Under the pieces are notes generated by a model that was not told the DNA's origin, searched no databases, and saw nothing but the letters and a program-made list of their open reading frames with translations. Below, in pieces: positions 25,001 to 35,760 of a stretch of 64,000 nucleotides of DNA. The translations under genes were made by a program, and so were the position numbers. Source of the DNA: Deuterostichococcus epilithicus (lineage: Eukaryota; Chlorophyta; Trebouxiophyceae; Prasiolales; Stichococcaceae); contig JAVTLE010000004.1 in the NCBI GenBank assembly GCA_033439295.1, positions 1,886,200 through 1,950,199 on the forward strand, in the 5' to 3' direction. The number at the start of each line of letters is the position of its first letter. Position 1 is the stretch's first letter.

Positions 25001-27107
25001 CTGCCTGCAGGCCGTTTGCAACCTGCTGCTTGGAGCATGCATTGCCGAAATGCGAGGCCTTGGGAGCGAGGTCGTTGCAGAGGCTCGAAACTGCAGAAGG
25101 TTGAGTCCGCACCTCTGCAGCTCCGGTGCAGAGTTGGCAGGCTGCGACTGCTGAGCTGACGCCGCCGGCTGCCGAGGCAGCACTGCCGTCCCAGCCGTCA
25201 GGCCAGCTCCGGCGTGGTCGCCCAGCTGCTGCGGTGCAGGATCCTGCGGCGGCGCCTGCTGCACATCTGCAGGCGGGCTGCTGGCACCAGGCATGCCGTC
25301 ACGCGCCTGCGAGCCGCAGCTGTGCAGGAGTGCCGGCTGCGCCGCCGCGGCTGCCTGATCGTCAGGGAAGCTGTTCGTCTGTGGCGCCACGGCGCCGGCT
25401 TCGGACGGCGACAGCGCTGCTGGGACCGTGCCGTTGGGCGCGGCGTTGGCGGCGGCCGCGCTGCTGGACACAATCGCAGCGGATCCCGCAACCGGGACAT
25501 TGCCCTGGCTGCTGCTCAGACGCCGCCGCTGGGTGCCTCTGCCGCTGCCGCTGCCCGGTGCCACGGGGTGCCGACCGGACAATGGGCCGCCGGCTGCGCT
25601 TGGCAGCGCGTGCTGGGTGTCCTGGCTGCAGGTGGCGCGCCCTGGCTGGCTGCCACCGTGCAGCCGCTTGCACGCCTCCTGCCTGTCGACCGCCTCCAGA
25701 GCCGCAGCGAGGTCCGGCGGCAGCAGTGAGCCGCCCGCGTCCGGCGCCGCCGGCGGCAAGAGTCTGACGCCGGGCATGTGCTGCGAGCTCTCGGCTGGCA
25801 GATGCTGGCTGGGTCGCAGCTGGTGCTGGCTGTTTGGACGCTGTTGCACGAGCAGCGGCTGCGGGATCGGCGGCTGCTGTTGCTGGCGATGCGGCGGCTG
25901 CTGCACTGGCGCCGGACGGCTGGGCTTTGGCTGCGGCACGACGCCACGTCCTGACGCATCAGCTGGCTGCGAGGCTCGAGCGCCGAGGCCGCCTCTGGTC
26001 CACGCCGGCGCCGATGTCGCGCCCAGCGGCAGCTCAGCACCCGGCTGTGCAGCAGGTGCCGGCTGCGCGGGCGGCGGCGGCTGCACCTCGCTGAAGGGCA
26101 GCGAAGGGTATGTGAACACCGTGCTGAGGCCCTCGCTGCCTGCAGCAGGACGCAAAGGACAGTGCTTGCTGCTCACTCTTGGCCTGACGCAGTTTACGAG
26201 TCCATACAAAGCTGCATGCACGCCGTAGGCAGATGGAATCCTGACCTAGTGGCGTGTCGGGCACGACTTCGGCAGGTGCTTCAGGTGCAGGCGGCGGCTG
26301 GCTTGGCGGCAGCAGCTGCTGACTTCCCAGCACGGCCTGCGAGCCATTGTATGGCCGTAGGAACAGCGACACATCTGGCGGCGGCTGCTCCGACTGCGGT
26401 TGGCTGTCGGCCAACTGGCGTGGCACGGCAGGCGGGTGCTCGATTGGCGCTGGCGGCAAGCTTGGTACGCCGCCTGGCTGCAGCAGCTGATGCAGCTGCT
26501 GCGGCTCGACACCTGGCCGCGCTGCTGGGGCTGCGGGTGGGGAAGCAGATGCGGCAGCGCGCGGCCGTTTGGACGGCACCTCTGTTGTGCCAGGCGCACT
26601 GTCGCTGCTGCGCTTTGCGCCGCTTGACCGTCCAGCCAGCTTGCTACCTGCAGCTCCCTGTTTGAAGCGGAAAGGATTGGTTCAACCCACGTATGCGCAC
26701 GGTACACAACACCGGGGGGTGCAATCTGCAGGATTGTGCAGTTTGGGCTAGCAACACAGCTGATGTGCTGTCACAACGCACCGGCATGCCGGTCCTCACG
26801 CTGTCTGGCAGCAGCAGTGATCGGGCGTAGGCATGGAGCTTGGCGTTCTCTGCCTGCTTTTGGCGGGCCCGATCACTCGCTGAGGGACCCTCCTTTGCCT
26901 GCTGCAAGTCAGATCACCGAGTCAACGTGAAGCTGTGCGGAAACCCATATTGAAGTGGTAATGAGCACCATAATCAGCCATACGTGCAGTCAGACTGACC
27001 TTGGCAGGTTGTGGCGGCTTGGATGCACCGCCTGGCGGAGGCGGCCGCTGCTGCGAGAAGGTGAGGCGCCCAAGCTTCTTGTCAGCCTCTGCGGGCTTGG
27101 ATCCCAT
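9679..27107 (-). CDS. POLQ: DNA polymerase theta (helicase-polymerase, TEBICHI-like)
   Basis: One gene of about 17.4 kb with more than 35 exons. It encodes the enzyme of polymerase theta-mediated end joining, which anneals microhomologies and fills in at double-strand breaks in the nucleus. Helicase motifs: APTSGGKS (Walker A, exon 24045-24215), VVVDELHM (23474-23677), MSATIPN (22662-22772), [11 protein letters not shown] (20833-20956) and [12 protein letters not shown] (20464-20623). Polymerase motifs: A, ADWSQME joined to LRIMTF (about 11800 and 11560); [16 protein letters not shown] (11140-11228); [11 protein letters not shown] (10091-10134). The C-terminus [16 protein letters not shown] matches the family. 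In-phase exons include 27107-27000, 26901-26800, 26657-26246, 26139-25113, 24953-24523, 24215-24045, 23677-23474, 23197-23063, 22772-22662, 21576-21396, 20956-20833, 20623-20464, 20052-19897, 19596-19484, 19140-18909, 18620-18465, 17805-17653, 17371-17300, 17100-17013, 16817-16701, 16388-16222, 16001-15833 and 15705-15413. Exons between about 15.2 and 12.3 kb are approximate. N bases at 24721-24724 break the frame by one base, and an N at 15160 obscures an acceptor. Confidence 0.93.
12709..12755. repeat. Two-copy 24-base tandem repeat in a polymerase theta intron
   Basis: The unit TTGCACGCCCGTGTTTGCTC occurs twice in tandem, followed by a third truncated GGTTGCACC. It lies between polymerase exons and has no coding effect that I can see. 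Confidence 0.7.
21793..21910 (-). repeat. Degenerate partial copy of a polymerase theta exon beside the exon
   Basis: The 38 bases at about 21793-21830 repeat, with about six mismatches, the sequence at about 21881-21918 that encodes [12 protein letters not shown] in the exon 21873-22031. Read on the minus strand, the copy gives [14 protein letters not shown]. It lies in the following intron, so it looks like a tandem duplication that spanned the exon end and then decayed. Confidence 0.65.
24420..24545 (-). repeat. Tandem duplication across a polymerase theta exon end, one copy dead
   Basis: The plus-strand block GGGGAAGCGCGCCTGCCACT..TACAGGCGGAAGTCGTCGCC occurs at about 24430-24475 and again at 24512-24556. 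The right-hand copy is the real exon end ([10 protein letters not shown]). The left-hand copy carries C for G in the CGTACAG stretch, turning the Tyr codon into TAG on the minus strand. The duplicated unit includes the start of the intron. Confidence 0.75.
24740..27107 (-). other. POLQ: Low-complexity N-terminal extension of polymerase theta (~600-680 aa)
   Basis: Exons 27107-27000, 26901-26800, 26657-26246, 26139-25113 and the first part of 24953-24523 encode a long Pro/Gln/Ala/Ser-rich stretch before the helicase. It opens with ATG at 27107 ([17 protein letters not shown]) and contains a basic [10 protein letters not shown] patch at about 26570, a possible nuclear-localisation signal. Near its end the phrase MPVGFAP(V/L)PAG is repeated twice (about 24880 and 24790). 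No domain is recognised. All junctions except the N-run keep phase, which supports it being translated rather than intronic. Confidence 0.75.
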
Positions 27108-28017
27108 CTACATCATGTCAAGCAACCGTATAGAGCACGGCAACGGCCCTTGGCAGGCCGTCAAACGGCTGGAGCAACCGGCCTGAGCTGCAACTGTCAC
27201 GACGGCCGCTGCACCAACGTCAAGCCTTCGTTCGCGACTCAGCAGTCCCGCATTCAGGATTGCAATGCCTGATGGCGAGTGGATTGACACCTCCGATCAC
27301 GGTGCCTCGAATGGATTAGCTGCAGCAGGCGTGTCGAAAACGTCCAAATTATAGCACAGCCTACAAGTCACGCAAACTTGCACGCATGATATCTACCTGA
27401 AACCCAAGGCTCTCCGTTGGGCCTCATTAGTGAATTCCAGAGCGCTTGGGGTGTCCAGCCTTGGGACGCAGCATGGCGCAGCATGGCGCAGCAGGCTTCA
27501 GTCTCCACCGACGTCACCATTCGCCTGCATCAACCGGTGAAGTGCAAGCAGGTTGCGTCGGCCCTTGGAAAGCCGGCGCTGTGAATTGGTAAATTTATCG
27601 TTCTTTCCAGCAATTCGAGCGTCATGTGCCTCACCTGCATGCTTGCTCGCACAATATCTCACACAACCAAGGGTCAGCGGTGCTCCTCAGCGCGCAGCTT
27701 GTAACTTGTGCTAAGCACTTTTGCCCTGAAACGTCATGTGTTTAAAACGACTAAGGACCACCCTCATCTGTCTGCATTGACGCGTGGCGCAATGGGACGT
27801 TGACGCTGACGTGCGAACGGTAGCAGGGCAGCATGCAAATTCGGCTGTTCAGGCGACTTTGTACATTAGGCTCAGAGGTGGCTGCAAATCCCCGTGGATC
27901 ATGGACACCAACAACGGGTGAGCAAGTATGGTGTGCATCAATTGGTTGCAGCGCTGGCGACAACCCCACGCATGTTTCTTGTGCTACATTGCAGCATGAA
28001 ATACAGACTCCTGAAAC
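27108..28017. promoter_or_regulatory. Divergent upstream region between POLQ and an ATPase gene
   Basis: About 910 bases lie between two divergent start codons. The ten-base unit CAGCATGGCG is repeated in tandem near 27470-27490. The upstream ORF 27833-28177 could hide an extra 5' exon for the ATPase, but I found no in-phase splice that demands it. No clear TATA box. Confidence 0.35.
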
Positions 28018-31000
28018 ATGCAAGGACACGCAGGTGTGCGAGGCCTTGCTGCGGCAGCGGCCAAGCAGGCCAAGGAGGGTGCCAAGCATGCGGTCGAGGG
28101 CGCGGGGGAGGGCGCCAAGAACGCCGCCGATGAGGCGCCCGGCCAGCTCAGCAAGCTGCTGGGGTCTCTTCGGGTGAGCGCGTTGTCCTTCTGCACCGCA
28201 GTTTGTTCCAATCTCTGCATGAGGGCATGGGCTTTTCACTGCCAAACCCACACTGTGTGGCCGTCTGCCACCGCCTCACCAGAGACGGTCAGAGAGCGCG
28301 TGTCGGCTGCGTGCAGTCGGTGCTGTTGGGCAGGGGGTCTATGATCCTCGTTGGCGGCGCCGGCATCGCGGCATTCAACTACTACGCCAGCCAGCACATC
28401 GACCAGTACTACCGAGACCAGGTGTTGTGTCTTCATGCTGTCCATCACTCTGTTGAGGGCCCCTCCTCAATCCTTGTATCATGGCCAGTATCACGTGCGT
28501 ATCTCACTGCAGCTGTCCTTTGTCTGCTGCAAGCCACACCATGCGCTGGAATTACCACTGACCGGAAAGCAGCCGACTGCAGGTGTATCACACGCTCGAG
28601 CGCGGGTTCTGCCCAGAGGCTCTGCCGGACGAGGGAGGCCTGCTGGAGCGCAAGGGCCTGCGAGAGCGCCTGCTGACCATCCTGCGGCAGGACGAGCCGG
28701 CAAAGTGCTACTACCTCATCACTGGTGCAGGCGCCCGTCTGCCGGGAATGTGTAGTAACCTGCCTCTGGATGGCTGCGTGCCGGTAGTGTTTTAATCTTG
28801 GTTTCAGGTCTTCCACGGCGAGACAACGGAACACCCATCAGGTGATCACTCTGCTGCTCTCTGTGTGCAGGCCCCAACGGCAACGGCAAGAGCACCCTGT
28901 TAAAGGACATCGTGCGCAGCATCAAGGGCGGCATCGGCTACATGGAGGTCTGCACTTGCCCGCCCTAAAACGCTGCAGCGCACAACCCCGCACACGATTA
29001 AGCCATGTCGTCTGAAGACATCGCTGCTGGCGTGCTGCAATGCCGCTGAGTATACCCTGTCGGTTTCACATATCAATGCACACGTCACTGGATACGACAT
29101 TCTTGCCCGCCAGGTAGACCCGCTGCCAGAAGTGGATTTCGGCAAGGACCTGGGCGCCGCAATCAACTTCAATTTCGAGGACCACCTCACGGTGTGTTTG
29201 CTTCGTCTGATACTCAGAGCTGTGATGCTGCGCTTGTCATGGATGCTTCTAGGACTCATCGAAGCAGAGGACGACATGCTATGCCTCCGCACCGTGCAGG
29301 CATTCAACGCCATCTCGTCAGTCCTCATCGGCTCCAAAGTCAAAGGTGGTCCGGCTCACTCATATTGCTGCACTTCCTCTCGGATTCATGTGCGACTGGT
29401 TCGATTGGCGACTAGCCCTCGATACAAGACGCCATGGCAGGCTGGCTCAAACACCGAACGCCTGTTGATGGTGACATGTGGTCATGTGCAGAGACGAGCC
29501 AGGAGCACGAGATGCAGGGGCTGAAGCGCGCAGCAGAGTCGCTGACTGAAGGCGCGCGCCGGTTCAAGCGCGAGCACGGCCGCCCCTTCGTGCTGGTCAT
29601 CGACAACGCAGACCGCCTGGCGGCGCAGCAGCCGCGGGTGACCTAGCGTTTCTTTTACACCAGCTCACGCCTTGAGCTTCCGTCTGTGCAGTCTCCCCGG
29701 CCACTCGGGACTGTCCAGCACACCTGAGCATGCCGAGGCGATGCTTTGTCGACTCGTGACTTGACCATCCTGGCGGTGCCGCATGCGGCATCCAGGTGCT
29801 GGCGGCGCTGCAGGACTATGCGAAGGACTGGTCGCAGGAGAACATCATCACGGTGGTCTTCGTGTGCGGCGCCAGCACCAACCTGCAGGGTGCGCGCTGC
29901 TCCTGAACTCGGTTGCGCATTCCGCCTGAAGCCAGACTCTTGCAGGTGCTTTGTGTATCGAACCGTGCATCGAAACGATGACTGCTGGTTCGTGCCCCTG
30001 AAACCCCCGCGGCCTCAGCAGAGGCATGTGCAACCCTGCGCAGAGCGCAGCTCGTGGTCGCGGGCGTTCGAGCCGATCGAGGTGTCGGACGTCACAGACG
30101 CCGAGGCGGAGTCGTTCCTGCAACGGCGTGGCGTGGACGAGGAGTCTGTATCGCCCGTCGTCCAGGCAAGTTTGTTTCTGCATCCGCAGACAAAGGACCA
30201 GGGCAGACCTAGACTCGTCTGACCAGTTGCCGCCAGAAATCGAGCAGCTGCTTTGGGCAACCGCCTTTGCGCCGTTTATTCATTCCCTTCTTTGCTGTGC
30301 CGATACTCGGCACAGTCACCGAGGCGACGTTGCAGCGTCAGCAACAGTCGGCCAGACAGAGGGAGGTCCTGCGGGCTGAAGACGCTCGTAAATCCCTGAT
30401 CCAGGTTGCGGGCGGGCGGCTGGAGCTGCTGGAGAAGTGCGCCATCATGCTGGCCAAGGGCATTGGGCTCCCGGGTGCGGGTCCCTGACCGACACCTGCC
30501 CCTTTCGAGGGATCTGGGTTGCTGTGACTCCCAGTCTGCGCGTTTGGGCACCTTGAGCGCGTCCGGTTTTGGCGACTTCAGACCGGAATGATGCGCGACC
30601 TTGTTGCACAAGGCCTGTTGCACCGCTGCATGCAGGCAGGCAGCAGCAGGCAGGCAGCAGGGCGCAGGTACCAGTCAGTCTCCCTGCATCAGCGGAGCGC
30701 TTGGTTGAAATGCTGCTGCTGTGCGCAGACGTGCAGTGCGAGGTGATGCGGCAGGTCGAACCCAACTTCGTGCGGGCCGGAGTCTTGGACAGCAGCGAGC
30801 ACCAGGCCGCCGCTGTGCAGGTGCCCTCCTCCTGCACTTTCTTTTGCGTGCGATGGTTTGACGCCATGGAGCAAGCTCCTGACGGCACGCTCGGCCCCAT
30901 TCCCGCCCTGCGTTTCGCTATCTAAAACAGTGTTGTAGTTTAGCGTCCATCAGCTTGGTGCGCCTTCCAATCCCGCCAAGCGTGCTGACAGCGCTGGCTG

Positions 31001-31620
31001 TGCGTGGGTGCAGGTGGTGCAGGCGCTGCTGGCGGCTGCGGACGACAGTGACAGCTGCACGCAGCCCGGCATCAGTCATGCCACATGGCGCAGACTCATG
31101 CCCACCGCCGACGGCCAGGTACATCCCAGAGCTGTCTGCAGCGCCTTGGCATACGCTGTGAAGCGTTTCATCCTTTCACTGTCTGGCAATGTTTACGCCG
31201 CTGCTGGGGGCACGAGAACCTGACGCAGGGACGGAACGCAGACGCTGGGGGATGTCACAGGGAGCCGATGTGTCCCCTGCGACCCCGCAGGAGCTGCTGA
31301 CGAAGCACAAAGTCGTGACCGAAGACTTCCGCAGGGTGACCTTTCACAGCCGCGCCGTGCAGGTCAGTAAGGCTGCCATGACATTGATGTGGCTTGCCTC
31401 CGGTTCATCTTGAAACCGCTGCAGTTGAGCACCGCAGTCCTCATTTGTGGTCGCCCACGCGTGCTATGCATTCTTGTGACGTGCTGGTCATGGCCGGCAG
31501 GTCTACGCGGAGCACATGCTGCCCAGCCGGCTGTCCAGGCCGGAGCTGTGGAAGCCGATGAAGCAGCACGGACCGAACTTTGCGTCGTTGTCAGCGACGC
31601 TGGGACAGATTCAGGCATGA
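28018..31620 (+). CDS. Membrane-anchored P-loop ATPase (AAA/STAND-like), ~486 aa
   Basis: Fourteen exons keep phase throughout: 28018-28173, 28317-28421, 28583-28724, 28871-28947, 29114-29191, 29300-29345, 29492-29637, 29796-29889, 30044-30165, 30405-30474, 30693-30820, 31014-31118, 31291-31362 and 31501-31620. The N-terminus is a charged, Ala/Lys-rich amphipathic helix (AAAAAKQAKEGAKHAVEGAG), like LEA or organelle-import segments. Next comes one hydrophobic segment, GRGSMILVGGAGIAAFNYYA. The ATPase core has a Walker A, ITGPNGNGKSTLLKDI, assembled across an intron, and a Walker B, RPFVLVIDNADRL, followed by VVFVCGAST, a sensor-like strand. A helical C-terminal region follows. I cannot place it in a named family; RNA12/Yme2-like and archaeal-ATPase/STAND proteins are possible relatives. 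Mitochondrial or plastid membrane location is inference. The intron at 30166 begins with GC (CAG|GCAAGT). Confidence 0.78.
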
Positions 31621-32148
31621 AGCGACAGTGGATAGCGCTGGGCGATTCCTGAATGACGGATGAGCTGCACAGAAATCAGGATTGCCCTACGTAACAAAAG
31701 GACTTCAGTGCGCACGCAGCAGCTGTGGATAGTGGCACCGCGGCACGGTCAGCTGACCGCCTGTACATTACAGATGCCTGCCCGGTTGCCATTTGGTGTG
31801 TCACGCTATACCTGGTGACGAAGGAGTTGAGTTGAAAGAGAATTTGAGGTTCTGCTGTAGGTAGTAGGTACAAAGCATTTGCACTTTGCGCCCGCTCGCA
31901 TTTAATTGAAATTCATAAATTCGCGGGAACATCCAGCTTTCTGCGCGGGAAAATGAGCACGTCACGTTGCGCAATTCTGCACATGATTCCTCCTTATGCA
32001 CTACCTGCATCGCGCAACACTTGAGAAGCCTGATGGAAGGCCTTGTTTTACTCTGCTAGGCGTCGGCACGGGTCTGTCCGGGCTTGGTGGCTGATTTGTG
32101 CAGCAGCAGAGGTCAACCCTGAGTGCCTGTGAAGCATAAGGCAGAGCC
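31621..32148. other. Intergenic between two plus-strand genes
   Basis: It holds the ATPase 3' UTR and the sterol desaturase promoter. It is locally AT-richer than its neighbours around 31880-31930. No exon or clear regulatory motif is seen. Confidence 0.4.
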
Positions 32149-34857
32149 ATGGCCTCAAGGGCCTGGCAGGGAGCAGTAGTACTTGCGGTCACTCTGTCAG
32201 CGGCTGCAACACAATGCAGCGCTCTGCAGACAGACGTCCAGGTGCCGGTGAGTGACTGGCAGCCAGATTCGAGCTGGTGCACAGCATTGTCGCAAGCCTC
32301 TCCCAGTGCATTAGCGTCAAGGCAATACAGAGCCCAACCAGAACGAATAGCTCGTCAAGACCCGGCCCTGTCGGCCGTTGTTCTTTCGCTACCGTACTCT
32401 GCGGGCTCGCAGCACACTGAGGGCACCCAGCCGCTTTGCGCCATCTTACAGCTCGCCGCCTGCCTGCCTTCCTGCAGGTCACGCCGGAGGCCGCCACCGT
32501 GGTGCTTTCAGCAGCCTCGGCGCTAACAGCAGATGAGCAGAACACCACGCGGTGCGTGCTGCCGCAAACCTCTCGTGCCTGACGTCAGTGCTCTGCCATC
32601 CTGAAATTGGAGCAGATCGACGTGCTGCTCCGGACGATACACCAAAACGCCGCACAGGCGGTATGTTATAAGCCTGTTCCGGCCACACGTGCAGGTGTCC
32701 AGCCGGCAGCGCCAGCAGCGCAGCAGCGTGCGCGGCGCCCACAGCCGCGGACTCGGCAAAGGCAGCAGGCCTGGCGGCAGATGCGGCGGCCGCCCCCAGT
32801 GCGGCTGCTTTCGCGCCAGCACAGCCCCTGTTAGGCGGCGCCAAGCCCCGGGCGCAGCTCATAGCGGATCTGCGGGAGGAGAACGACTGGAAGAACGGCC
32901 TGGCGCTGTGGGTGTTCCCCGACACCTGGGTGGACGCGATGCCGCGGGTGGTCCGGTCCTGGCTGCGCTGCTACCTCATGTGCATGCTGCTGTACACGGT
33001 GACCGGAGCGGCGTGGGCGTACTACATCTACGTCGCCTTTCGGCAGCAGCTGTTTGCCGGGGCGCACACGCCCGCCGCTTCCGACATGCTGGAGCAGATC
33101 AAGGCGAGTCGTGGGTCGAGCATGAGCACAGTGCGCATTGGTCTTCCAAGCTTGCGGGCTCTAAAGAGCACGCCGGCGCCTGCCCACAAGGGGCGAACGC
33201 CGTGCAGGTGAAGGGCGCATGTGTGTTTCACAGCGCAGCCTGCCTCACAGCAGCTGGCGAACACTCTGTAAGGCTCCAGAAACTTGAACAGATCTCCGTG
33301 GCCTGACCGACCATGTGCCTGCTCGGACGCCGCAGGTGTCGTTCCTGTCGATCCCCATCTACTCCATGCTGCCGGCGGTCCAGGAGTGGGTCATTGAGCG
33401 GGGGTCGACGCGGGCCTATGCGCGCGTCTCGGACGTGGGTCTGGCCCGCCACGTCGCCTACTTTGCGGCTTTCATGCTCAGCGTGGAGTTTGGCGTCTAC
33501 TGGATGCACCGCCTGCTGCACGACATCCACGTGGGCTACAGGTGCTACTTTGTCTCCATGCGCTCTGTGCTCTCGAGATGGACTTGCATCGTACACCGGG
33601 TCTCCCCATCTAGAACCGCATCCTGCATCTGCGAACCGACTGGAGCTCCTGTGCATCCAGGACCGGCGTGTGCAAGCATTCCCTGGTAGCACATTGCTCG
33701 GTGATCATCTCGAAGCCATAACTTTTGTGCCTGCTGCCCTGTCTGACGGTCATGTCTGCGTGCGTGTGCGGCTGCAGGAAGCTGCACTACATCCACCACA
33801 AGTACAACAAGGAGCACTCGCTCAGCCCCTTTGCCGGCCTCGCCTTCCACCCCCTGGACGGCATCCTGCAGGTGCAACATTCCAAACAACCCGATGCGCA
33901 ACAGCTTCAGCGGCATGACCCCGCTCTGGATATGGCTTTGCTGGGTCTTGTGCGAGCAGAGTTGGCTCGTGGGTGCATCCGGGTGAGCGTACTAGCTCAG
34001 GCTCTGCTACTTTGCCTGTGCGCCTATTGACCGCAGCGTCTCCAAACCGTGAGCAGAGTAAGATCCGCAATCACTGCCCCACCCGGTGCCACGCAGGCCA
34101 TCCCGTACTGCTGGACGCTGTTCTTCATTCCCGCGCACTTCCTCACCTTTGAGATGCTGCTGTTCCTCACCGGCATATGGACCACAAACATCCACGACTG
34201 CCTGCATGGCAAGGTGGGCATCCAGCCTGTCTGCTCGCCATTGCAGTCGTCTCTGCCTGGCGTCGCCACACTCTGCCTGAGGTCTGCTCGAGGCAGGCAG
34301 CTGCATCCCAGGAGCCTGGCGCATGTTGCCGTACCGTATGGAGGGCTGGCATCGGAGCATGCGCTCCTTCTGTGCACTGACATCAGTTGCAGCAGGGCGC
34401 CACCCACCCGAGTGCTCCTACCTGCAGGTGGAGCCGATCATGGGGGCGGGCTACCACACGATACACCATACGACCTACAAACACAACTACGGTGGGGCAT
34501 GTCGAGCACCTCCACAATTACAAAAATCTTGGCACAGCGAGTGCTGCCCTGCTTTTGGTGCACAGCTGTCTGCTTGCGCACGCCTCCAACCTCGTGTTTG
34601 GCACATACCCTCCGCAGGTCACTACTTCATTTACATGGACAAGATATTTGGGAGGTGTGTCCTGTGAAGTTGCTCCATCATGTTCGTCCTCCTTATTACG
34701 AATTCCCTTTGCATGCAGTCTGAGTAGCTGTGGACTTGAATCGTACGCCGCATGATGCTCAGATACACTTGACCTCCTTTTTCCTGCCTGCAGCCTGGTG
34801 ACACCAGAAGAATATGAGGAGCTGGCCAAGTCAGGCCGCACCATCAAGGCGGCCTGA
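32149..34857 (+). CDS. ERG3: Delta7-sterol C-5(6)-desaturase, ~387 aa
   Basis: Nine exons join in phase: 32149-32247, 32478-32551, 32695-33103, 33336-33541, 33778-33871, 34097-34213, 34428-34491, 34618-34654 and 34794-34857. The enzyme puts the C5-C6 double bond into sterols in the ER membrane (plant STE1/DWF7, fungal ERG3). The three histidine clusters of the di-iron site are present: [16 protein letters not shown] and HTIHH. Family blocks [31 protein letters not shown] and [19 protein letters not shown] are nearly plant-like. Several hydrophobic segments are seen, for example [20 protein letters not shown]. Unusually, the first two exons add a signal-peptide-like [20 protein letters not shown] plus an Ala-rich linker before the usual start. 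The intron after 33103 begins with GC (AAG|GCGAGT). The family assignment is secure; the N-terminal extension is less so. Confidence 0.93.
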
Positions 34858-35760
34858 TCAGCGTCCGTGGCGCAGCCGGGGGCGGGGACCGCGAGCCAGC
34901 AGGAGGTCAGCATTGCCCCAAGTAGCGTTCGGGAGCGGGCAGGCGAGCCAGCACACGGAGGACGCTGCAGACGCTGGCTCTGCGATCTGGTGCTGCTGCA
35001 AGCGCACCATGCTGCGGAGAGCTGTGAGTTGAGTGGCGGCCATGCCCCGGCTGGGTGCTGCTGGGATAGCCGGCTCAGGAATTCATCAGACAGACCCGTC
35101 GTGAGAGGGTGAGCGAGGGACAATGACGGTCGTACATTCAGGCCTCAGCTCAACCAATTTTTTGCAGATGCAGCGAACTGATTCGGCAGTTGTAGTTTGT
35201 GGGGATTGCAACATCAAGGGTGTGGGCGAGAGAGCCTCGGGAGCAGCCCAGATGTCGGGACAGAAGGACTTTCTCGTGAACTTGATACTGCTGCTTTCTG
35301 AAGGTTTTCCGAGCGCCGCCGTCTGCTGATGTCGGCTTTCAGTTATTGTGCCAGGGCTAGTGACGCAAGGCCATGTGGCATTGCCGAAATTTGAGGCTTT
35401 GACCATGGGGTGGACCATTCTGTCGATGAGCTGCATCATTGCTGCACAGGACGATGCCCCTGCACCCTGCAGAATGGCAGGCACAAGTGCGCACATGTTA
35501 GGCCGGTGTTAGGTCGCGAAGCATTATAGCGTTTCAGTAGATATGAGTTGCCACTTTGCAGATCGCGGGATCGGCGTTCCTGCACCTTGAACATCCCCTT
35601 TGTGTGTTAAGAAGGCAAGTGCACCGGCTGGCAGCGCTGACTCCATCTGTGCACGACTGCGACCGAGCCCAGTAGCTGGTTGGCACCTCCGTTGCACACA
35701 CAGCAAATTTGTCTATACGAGCAATCTGGAACCTTATTCGGATTGCTTGAGTCTTCAAAT
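34858..35760. other. Intergenic, ~900 bases
   Basis: It lies between the desaturase stop and the PP2C start, both plus strand. Several short ORFs are present, but none shows splice-consistent or recognisable coding. I see no repeat or RNA gene. Confidence 0.4.
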
